Under the pieces are notes generated by a model. The model had not been told where the DNA came from. It worked only from the letters and a program-made list of their open reading frames with translations, and ran no database searches. The position numbers and the translations under genes are program-made. A stretch of DNA of 64,000 nucleotides from Hydrogenophilales bacterium 28-61-23 (GTDB lineage: Bacteria > Pseudomonadota > Gammaproteobacteria > Burkholderiales > Thiobacillaceae). Positions 58,106 through 64,000 of this stretch are shown here, in pieces (within the stretch, counting starts at the first letter, position 1; every line of letters begins with the position of its first letter). The stretch spans positions 310,001 to 374,000 of the forward strand of contig NCGJ01000002.1 in assembly GCA_002281555.1 (NCBI GenBank), read 5' to 3'.

Positions 58106-60196
58106 ATGAATATTGCGACGAACTCCGCGCAATTCGCCCAATCCCGCCGACCGGCCCGTCTGCTGTCCGCATTGCTGGCGCTGGCGCTCGCCCCCGCCGC
58201 GCATGCCGTCGATTACACCTGGTTGGGGAATGCTAGCAATAACAACTGGTTTTCCAATTTCACCTATGGCGCCAACTACGCCACGTTTTTTAACTGGTCG
58301 CCCAGCGGCCCGCCTTCTTACGGCTCGCCGGCCAATATCTTCATCGACAACAACCCGGCCAAATCGAGCAAGGTACAGATCGCGCCGTTCAACTATGTGG
58401 CGCCGAGTCCGTATTGCACGGGCTTGTCCTGCGGCATCAGCGCGGGGGCCGCGAATCTGACGATCGACAGCGGCGATACGGTCGTGATCGGCGGTTCCAT
58501 CCCGTTTTCCGACGGCTACTACTACGCCAACGGCCAGAGCCGGCTGGAAATGATCGACACCGGCAGCGGCGCCACGCTGGTCAACAACGGTGTGCTGCGT
58601 CTGAGTTCCGAGGGCAACAATGCGGTGCTGGGCATCACCGGTATCGTCACGCTGTCCGGTTCCGGCGAGACCTGGCTGAACAACGGCTACGACGCCAGCA
58701 ACAGTCGCAGCAGTTACAACGACAAGCAGATCATCTACGGCGTCGGCTCGGCGTTCGGCAGCAGCGTCGGGCCCAAGCTGGTGATCGACGCCGGTCACAC
58801 CGTGCGCGGCAGTGGCAGGCTGGGCTACAACAACACGCTGTCCATCACCAACCACGGTACCGTTCGCGCCGATGGCCCCGGTGAATTGATTGTCGGCGGA
58901 GCCTACACCAACCAGGCGGCGTTCTCGCTGATCAATACGGGCCTGATGCAGGCCACCAATGGCAGCAGGCTGCGGATCAACAACCGGATCGACAACAGCG
59001 GCGGCGTCATCGAGGCGCTGGCTGGTTCGGACGTGATCATCAGCGAAGCGGTGACCGGCGGCACATTGCGCAGCAGCGGCAGCGGTGCACTCCGAACCTA
59101 CGGCAGTAACAGCTATGCCACCTATCTCACCGGGCTCACGCTGGAAGGCCATCTGCATCTCAGCGATGGCGTGCATGCCAACTTCGGCGCATTCGGGGCG
59201 ACCAACACCATCGTCAACAACGGACTGATCTCGGTGGGTGGCCAGATTTCCGGCAGCACGCCCTACATCACCGGTTCGACGCTGACTTTTTACGGCGACA
59301 CCACATTCGCCGGCACCGGTCGCATCGAAATGACCGACGATGCCAACAACAAGATTGCCTATTACGGCGGCTACATCAATCGCACACCGGTGGCCACGCT
59401 GGGCGCCGGCCAGGTGTTGACCGGCGCCGGCGAGATCAAGACGACCCTGATCAACCAAGGCCGCATCGAAGCCAACGGCGCGCTCAACGCGCTGAAAATC
59501 GGTAGCGGCGGCCTGCTCACCAACCAGGGTGAAATCGTGGTGTCGGGCGCGGCGCCCATCGGCCTGTGGGTCAACGGTGGCCAGTTGAAGAACGAAGCCA
59601 CGCTCACCGTCGAGGCTGGCAGCGTCCTGAGCGGTAGCGTCACCCAGACGGCCGGCGTCAGCAAGATTCAGGGCACGCTGCAGGATGGCACCTTCTTTTT
59701 GCAAGGCGGCCTGCTGAAAGGCACCGGCACCATCAACAGCACGGTGTACAACACCGGCGGCATCTTCGCGCCCGGCACCTCGCCCGGCACGCTGACGATT
59801 GCCAACTACACGCAGACCGCCGGCGATCTGGTGCTGGAAATCGACGGTGACGCCTATGCCCTGCAGGATCACCTGACCATTACCGGCAACGCCAACTTCT
59901 ACGGCGGCCGCGTCGTGCTCGATTTCAGCGACTACACCGGCGGCGGCAATCTCAGCTTCGCCGACATCCTGCGTGTCGAAGGCACGCTGCGCCTGGCGCA
60001 TCCCGTGACCGGCGCCGCCAGCGTGTTCGAAGTGGTCGGCCTGGGCGCCGGCATGCACGCCGATGTCGCCTGGAACGGCAACGCACTCAGCGTGGCGCTG
60101 GCCCCGGTGCCCGAACCGGAAACCTGGGCGATGTTGCTGGCTGGCCTGGGGTTGGTCGGCGCATTTGCCCGCAAACGCCCGGTTCAATCGATGTAA
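58106..60196 (+). CDS. Large PEP-CTERM protein with repeat-rich passenger
   Basis: 696-residue secreted protein. A signal peptide (to about residue 35, PAAHAVDYTW) leads into a long region rich in Asn, Gly, Ser and Thr with beta-helix-like repeats (NNGVLRLSSEG, NHGTVRADGPG, NQGRIEANG), similar to autotransporter passenger domains. The C-terminus VPEPETWAMLLAGLGLVG plus a basic FARKR end is a PEP-CTERM sorting signal for exosortase processing. AGGAG precedes the ATG. Likely surface or matrix protein; no exosortase gene is in the window. Confidence 0.85.
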   Translation: MNIATNSAQFAQSRRPARLLSALLALALAPAAHAVDYTWLGNASNNNWFSNFTYGANYATFFNWSPSGPPSYGSPANIFIDNNPAKSSKVQIAPFNYVAPSPYCTGLSCGISAGAANLTIDSGDTVVIGGSIPFSDGYYYANGQSRLEMIDTGSGATLVNNGVLRLSSEGNNAVLGITGIVTLSGSGETWLNNGYDASNSRSSYNDKQIIYGVGSAFGSSVGPKLVIDAGHTVRGSGRLGYNNTLSITNHGTVRADGPGELIVGGAYTNQAAFSLINTGLMQATNGSRLRINNRIDNSGGVIEALAGSDVIISEAVTGGTLRSSGSGALRTYGSNSYATYLTGLTLEGHLHLSDGVHANFGAFGATNTIVNNGLISVGGQISGSTPYITGSTLTFYGDTTFAGTGRIEMTDDANNKIAYYGGYINRTPVATLGAGQVLTGAGEIKTTLINQGRIEANGALNALKIGSGGLLTNQGEIVVSGAAPIGLWVNGGQLKNEATLTVEAGSVLSGSVTQTAGVSKIQGTLQDGTFFLQGGLLKGTGTINSTVYNTGGIFAPGTSPGTLTIANYTQTAGDLVLEIDGDAYALQDHLTITGNANFYGGRVVLDFSDYTGGGNLSFADILRVEGTLRLAHPVTGAASVFEVVGLGAGMHADVAWNGNALSVALAPVPEPETWAMLLAGLGLVGAFARKRPVQSM

Positions 60197-60232
60197 CCCG
60201 TTTACCCATCCACTTGATAGAAAGCTCGAAAG

Positions 60233-60868
60233 ATGAAACTCACCTCACTTCGCCCCCTGATTCTGTCCACCCTGATTGCTGGCACGGCAATTCCGGCCCA
60301 GGCCGTTGTGGTGGACTTCAATTCACTGGCCACGGTTACCAACAACCCGACGGTGACCGTTCCCAAACCCTATCTTGAGGACGGTTTTCGCTTAACCACC
60401 AGTTCCGGCTCGCCCTATACCGGTTACGCCGGCGGCACCATCTATGCCACGACGGACAAAAATGCCCTCTGGATGGGCTCGCCCGCGGTTTACTCAGGCG
60501 TCATCACCAACTACGGCAGCGCATTCGTCCTGGATCGGGCCGATGGCGGCACTTTCGATCTGGTCAGCATGGACGCGGCGGCGTTTTCAAGCGCAGGCGG
60601 ATATCGAGCCTTCAATGTCTACGGCTACAAGCCTTCGACCCCCGGTTATGTGCTCAAGTCAGTCACGCTGGATGCGTCATACCAAACCCTGGAGACCCTC
60701 AGCTTTGACAGCGCTTTCACCGGGCTCAACAAGATCGTATTCAGCTCGGTCTATGCCCAGGTCGACAACATCAACCTGAGCGTCGCCGCCGTTCCCGAAG
60801 CCGAAACCTATGCATTGATGCTGGCGGGCTTGGGTTTGGTCGGTTTCGCGACACGCCGTCGCCAATGA
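60233..60868 (+). CDS. PEP-CTERM protein
   Basis: 211-residue secreted protein. A signal peptide (cleavage near residue 24, PAQAVVVDF), a beta-rich middle beginning FNSLATVTNNPTVT (similar to carbohydrate- or adhesion-type jelly-roll proteins), and a C-terminal VPEAETYALMLAGLGLVGF followed by TRRR. The PEP box is PEAE here. It lies 36 bases after the large PEP-CTERM gene, probably in one transcript. Confidence 0.85.
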   Translation: MKLTSLRPLILSTLIAGTAIPAQAVVVDFNSLATVTNNPTVTVPKPYLEDGFRLTTSSGSPYTGYAGGTIYATTDKNALWMGSPAVYSGVITNYGSAFVLDRADGGTFDLVSMDAAAFSSAGGYRAFNVYGYKPSTPGYVLKSVTLDASYQTLETLSFDSAFTGLNKIVFSSVYAQVDNINLSVAAVPEAETYALMLAGLGLVGFATRRRQ

Positions 60869-60891
60869 TGTCGATGTTTTTAACAGGGACA

Positions 60892-60979
60892 GTCCGGCCC
60901 GGGCTTTGTGCGCTCGACGAACGGGGCATTGCCTATCGCCATAGGCCTGCAAAACAAAGGGTTATTAGGCGGGCCGGAC
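60892..60979. repeat. 10-bp inverted repeat flanking the sigma-54 region
   Basis: GTCCGGCCCG (60892-60901) and CGGGCCGGAC (60970-60979) are perfect inverted repeats 68 bp apart; the right arm ends 3 bp before the sigma-54 promoter. Possible activator site pair or transcript stem. No other content is seen in this 250-base gap. Confidence 0.4.
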
Positions 60980-60982
60980 AGG

Positions 60983-60998
60983 TGGCACATGAATTGCT
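60983..60998 (+). promoter_or_regulatory. Sigma-54 promoter of a PEP-CTERM gene
   Basis: TGGCACATGAATTGCT matches the -24/-12 consensus except A for the last G of the -24 box, with correct spacing. It is 120 bp upstream of the PEP-CTERM gene at 61118. PEP-CTERM/exosortase systems often carry the PrsK/PrsR two-component pair, an NtrC-type activator, which would fit. Confidence 0.85.
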
Positions 60999-61117
60999 TG
61001 TTCAAATTCTGTGAGAGTGAAACATTTACACCACCTGTATTCGCTGTGTGCATGAGCCAGGCGCATGCGTCGGACACCCCGTGCGACAAGCATCCCAAAC
61101 CTTGAAATGGAGTCAGC

Positions 61118-61744
61118 ATGAAATACGTTCCTTCCGCGCTATTTGCTCTGACACTGGCCGCCAGTCTGTCGGCCAACGCAGCCCCGGTGAGCATCACCAA
61201 CCATTCTTTCGAAAGCACGGTGCTGGCGGATGGTATCAACGGCGTTGGAATCGTCGGTTGGATCAACTCCACCGGGGGCGCTTTCAATCCACGCATCGGG
61301 CCCACCGGGCATTTCACGAACCCCATTCCCGATGGAAACAACACCGCATGGCTTAACGGCGGCGGCGCGACGCAAACCTTGATCTCAACGCTTCTCACCG
61401 CCAATACGGCCTATACGCTCATGGTGGAAGTGGGCGACCGGCGGGATAACGTCTTTCCGGGTTATCAGGTCGCCCTGCTGGCCGGTAACACCGTTCTCGC
61501 CTCGGAGTCATCGTTGCAACCGAACGACGGTTTTCTGACCTCGACGGTGAATTACACCGCCCTCGCCGGCAATCCCCTCCTTGGCACAGCACTGACCATC
61601 CGATTGACGGCCAATGGCACCCAGGTCAATTTCGATAACGTCAGGCTGGATGTATCGCCGGTGCCGGAACCTGAGACCTATGCCCTGATGCTGGCCGGCC
61701 TCGGCCTGGTGGGCTTCGCCGCGCGCCGTCGCAGCCAAGTTTGA
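61118..61744 (+). CDS. PEP-CTERM protein under sigma-54 control
   Basis: 208-residue secreted protein. Signal peptide to about residue 23 (LSANAAPVSI). The mature part contains NHSFESTVLADG and GWINSTGGAFNPR, a beta-sandwich found in several PEP-CTERM proteins. C-terminus VPEPETYALMLAGLGLVGF then AARRR. The upstream sigma-54 promoter is likely its own and may also serve the genes that follow at short spacing. Confidence 0.88.
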   Translation: MKYVPSALFALTLAASLSANAAPVSITNHSFESTVLADGINGVGIVGWINSTGGAFNPRIGPTGHFTNPIPDGNNTAWLNGGGATQTLISTLLTANTAYTLMVEVGDRRDNVFPGYQVALLAGNTVLASESSLQPNDGFLTSTVNYTALAGNPLLGTALTIRLTANGTQVNFDNVRLDVSPVPEPETYALMLAGLGLVGFAARRRSQV

Positions 61745-61781
61745 TCCCCCCTTCCTAACCGTAAACTCAGGATGCCAAGCC

Positions 61782-62513
61782 ATGAAAACCATGCCCTTTG
61801 CCCGCATTGCCGTTTTGCCGCTAGCCGCCATGCTTGCCACGCTTTCCTCGCCCGCCCAAGCTTCGCCCCCCGCCCCCACCATGACCAGCTTTGCTCCCGC
61901 GCTATGGGGCAGCTCGGACGCCACGTTGAGTCTGAACGCCGGCAGCATCATTGAGAACTTCGAAGATACCGCGCTGGCCGCCGGTCTGAAGATTCAGGCC
62001 AGCAATTCCAGTGTGGGCAGCTATGGCCCAACCACTACGTTGCCTCATGTGTTCGATCCGTTCGCGGACCCCTATGGCAATGCCTTCAGCACCTATCCCT
62101 GTGGAACTTCCGCATGTTCCAGCTTGTGGGACGGCACGCATGCGCTGCTGAACACCGGCAATAACCAGTCGGCCTACTATGGTAATTCCAGCGCCTGGGG
62201 CGACCTGGAATTCAGCTTTACGGGCGGCGTGACTCAAGTCGGCTTCAGCCTGCAGCAGAACGAGTACGCAGTGAATATTTATCTCAACGGCAGTCTTTTC
62301 ACCACAATCGCCAGCAACGGCGGCGCGCGTACTGGCTACTTCCGTATCGACAGCCTGACGCCGATTACTTCGATGAAGCTGGATGGTTACTACCCCGATG
62401 CCTGGGTGGTGGATCACATGGCCTTCACCCCCGCCGTCCCCGAGCCTGAAACCTACGCCCTGATGCTGGCCGGCCTCGGCCTGGTCGGTTTTGCAGCACG
62501 TCGCCGTACTTGA
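61782..62513 (+). CDS. PEP-CTERM protein
   Basis: 243-residue secreted protein. Signal peptide to about residue 27 (SSPAQASPP). Middle region is beta-rich (IIENFEDTALAAGLKIQ; QVGFSLQQNEYAVNIYLNG). C-terminus VPEPETYALMLAGLGLVGF then AARRR, nearly identical at the DNA level to the end of the preceding gene, suggesting duplication or gene conversion of the sorting signal. It begins 37 bases after that gene. Confidence 0.87.
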   Translation: MKTMPFARIAVLPLAAMLATLSSPAQASPPAPTMTSFAPALWGSSDATLSLNAGSIIENFEDTALAAGLKIQASNSSVGSYGPTTTLPHVFDPFADPYGNAFSTYPCGTSACSSLWDGTHALLNTGNNQSAYYGNSSAWGDLEFSFTGGVTQVGFSLQQNEYAVNIYLNGSLFTTIASNGGARTGYFRIDSLTPITSMKLDGYYPDAWVVDHMAFTPAVPEPETYALMLAGLGLVGFAARRRT

Positions 62514-62543
62514 TTCGCCTAACCCCACTCAAAGGAACCGACT

Positions 62544-63386
62544 GTGAACTCCATCCCCCGTGCTCTGCCCCTGCTGGCCGCGTTGCTGATGCTGACCCCT
62601 GGCGCCCACGCCGCCACCGCCAGCCATGGCGGCTACACCGCCACCGACGCCATTGCCTTCCAGTGGACCGAACTGGCCGCCGGCTACAACGCGCCGATCG
62701 CCGGGGCGACACGGATTCTGGGCAATAACGACGACAGCGCCAGCGCCGCGATCGACCTGGGCTTCAACTTCACGTTCTTCGGCCAGACCTACAGCCAGGC
62801 CTACATCAGTTCCAACGGCCTGCTGACCTTCGGCGGCGGCACGACCAACAACAACAACGCCAACAACTACGCGTTGGGCGACTACATGAATTTCTCCACC
62901 CAGCCAATGATCGCGGCGGCCTGGGATGACTGGACCACCACCTACTCCGGAACCGACGGGGTGTATTACGCGACCCAGGGCAACGCCGGCAGCAAGTCTT
63001 TTGTCGTGGAGTGGCGCAACACCAAGAAATACGACACCGCCAGCAACAGCAACTCCAGCCCGGTCACTTTCGAAGCGGTGCTGTACGAAGGCTCCAACGC
63101 CATCCTGTTCAGCTATCTGGATATGGAGACTGGCGGCAGTTCGGTTAACCCCGACGCATCGCGCGGCGCCACGGCCACGACCGGCATACGCGACGTCAAT
63201 GCCTACGCAAACGGCAACTATCTACAGTGGTCGCACGACCAGATGGTGTTGCTCGACCACACCTCGGTGTTGATTACGCCCGTTCCCGAGGCCGACACCT
63301 ACGCCCTGATGCTGCTCGGCATTGGGCTGGTGGGCCTGGCCACGCGCCGTCGCCATCCTCGCAATGCCAATCTCGGCCTGACCTGA
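62544..63386 (+). CDS. PEP-CTERM protein with nidogen-like domain
   Basis: 280-residue secreted protein with a GTG start after AAAGGAACC. Signal peptide to about residue 24 (GAHAATAS). The body has FNFTFFGQTYSQAYISSNGLLTFGG followed by AAAWDDWTT and FEAVLYEGSNAILFSYLDM, a pattern typical of NIDO-like extracellular beta domains. C-terminus VPEADTYALMLLGIGLVGL then TRRR; the PEP box is PEAD. Confidence 0.85.
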   Translation: MNSIPRALPLLAALLMLTPGAHAATASHGGYTATDAIAFQWTELAAGYNAPIAGATRILGNNDDSASAAIDLGFNFTFFGQTYSQAYISSNGLLTFGGGTTNNNNANNYALGDYMNFSTQPMIAAAWDDWTTTYSGTDGVYYATQGNAGSKSFVVEWRNTKKYDTASNSNSSPVTFEAVLYEGSNAILFSYLDMETGGSSVNPDASRGATATTGIRDVNAYANGNYLQWSHDQMVLLDHTSVLITPVPEADTYALMLLGIGLVGLATRRRHPRNANLGLT

Positions 63387-63399
63387 CCAGGAACCTCCC

Positions 63400-64000
63400 A
63401 TGCCCCTACCTTTCCGCCTCCTCGCCCCGCTGCTCGCGGCCGGGCTCGCCCTGTCACCCGCCGCCTGGGCGAGCGGGGAAGCGCACCTCTACCTGCTCGA
63501 CCACTCGCTGAACGATGTGATGGGCGGGCCCAGCCTGGTTGCGCTGGGCGGCAGCATCACCGCGACCGGCTACCAGTTCGCCACCAAGCAGGGGCTCAGC
63601 CTGTCCAACGTGCTGACCGACAGCGATTACAGCATCGACATGTCGTTCAGTTTCTCCGCACTTAGCGCCTACCGCAGGATTCTTGAATTCAAGGGTCTGA
63701 CCTCGGACAACGGCCTCTACACCCGGAGCGATGCGGGTGCGTCAACGGCCGCGCTCAACTTTTACCGTGGTACAAGCTATGCGCCGCCTTTTGTTGAAGG
63801 CGCCGCACAGGTGTTCGCGCTCGACACCCCGGCGCGGGTCACGCTCACCCGCGACAACGCGGGCGTGGTCGCGGGCTATGTGAACGGCGTCGCCCAGTTC
63901 GCCTTCAACGACAGCACGGGGCAGGCCCTGTTCAGCGGCCCGAATGCCATCGCCTATTTCTTCCAGGACGAGCATGCCTCCGGCGTTGAAGACCCCACCG
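63400..64000 (+). CDS. Secreted protein with LamG-like domain, partial
   Basis: Continues past the right edge; 200 codons are visible. AGGAAC precedes the ATG. Signal peptide (LLAPLLAAGLALSPAAWA) then LYLLDHSLNDVMGGPSLVALGG, and a concanavalin-like beta-sandwich pattern (SIDMSFSFSALSAYRRILEFKG, RVTLTRDNAGVVAGYVNG). As part of the PEP-CTERM array it probably ends in the same sorting signal, beyond this window. Confidence 0.75.
   Translation, partial: MPLPFRLLAPLLAAGLALSPAAWASGEAHLYLLDHSLNDVMGGPSLVALGGSITATGYQFATKQGLSLSNVLTDSDYSIDMSFSFSALSAYRRILEFKGLTSDNGLYTRSDAGASTAALNFYRGTSYAPPFVEGAAQVFALDTPARVTLTRDNAGVVAGYVNGVAQFAFNDSTGQALFSGPNAIAYFFQDEHASGVEDPT

Noticed and set aside
58082-60187. 701-codon open frame on the minus strand opposite the large PEP-CTERM gene
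   Set aside because: Antisense frame of repeat-rich GC sequence; the plus strand has a signal peptide, PEP-CTERM tail and a ribosome site.
1-64000. tRNA, rRNA, transposase or phage genes
   Set aside because: None could be recognised on either strand by eye; a tRNA or RNA-family scan was not possible here.

Overview
The window is GC-rich Gram-negative DNA, most likely from a betaproteobacterium and probably a chemolithoautotroph. The evidence is a run of PEP-CTERM proteins, a CNP1-like protein, the rubrerythrin / Fe-S oxidoreductase / DUF3501 trio, KdsB, many sigma-54 signals, several carbonic anhydrase-type proteins and many SulP anion transporters. No rRNA, tRNA, CRISPR array, transposase or phage gene was seen, and no RuBisCO or carboxysome gene lies inside the window, so the autotrophy call is inference.

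Layout. (1) 1-3.3 kb: nitrate/nitrite assimilation (nirB-nirD-nasA, minus strand), with a near-perfect sigma-54 promoter, NtrC-like half-sites and a terminator hairpin in the leader. (2) 3.3-9.3 kb: a small secreted protein, then a methyltransferase / PAS histidine kinase / REC-GGDEF-EAL signalling operon. (3) 9.5-26.7 kb: a dense SulP region. It holds four SulP transporters, one of them fused to two universal-stress domains and two carrying a large helical insertion. With them are two paralogous sigma-54 two-component systems, an intact gamma-carbonic anhydrase, two UspA-like proteins and decayed copies of both a gamma-carbonic anhydrase and a response regulator. (4) 26.8-34.1 kb: six genes for a hydrogenase-4 / complex I-like membrane complex whose large subunit has lost the NiFe-ligand cysteines (an Ehr-type complex), directly downstream of a SulP gene and of a sigma-54 promoter. 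(5) 34.3-41.1 kb: small conserved genes, a ribbon-helix-helix regulator with a likely operator, a spermidine synthase-like protein, a CsoSCA/beta-type carbonic anhydrase-like protein, rubrerythrin, an Fe-S oxidoreductase, DUF3501 and CNP1-like proteins. (6) 41.1-51.5 kb: a cobalamin riboswitch followed by btuB, cobO, btuC, btuD, (btuF divergent), cobQ/cbiP, cobU, cobT, cobC and cobS, with GC-rich palindromic repeats inserted between and in frame within genes. (7) 51.5-58 kb: GGDEF protein, kdsB, and a substrate-binding lipoprotein paired with a PhnD-PAS-GGDEF-EAL protein. (8) 58-64 kb: five PEP-CTERM proteins and a sixth gene cut by the window end, one of them behind a sigma-54 promoter.

Most notable is the combination in regions 3 and 4: SulP transporters, carbonic anhydrase, an ion-pumping Ehr complex without a hydrogenase site, and dedicated sigma-54 two-component control. 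One coherent hypothesis is a regulated, energised inorganic carbon (bicarbonate) uptake system; sulfate or another anion is the main alternative. The sequence shows the parts and the promoters; the substrate is not shown.
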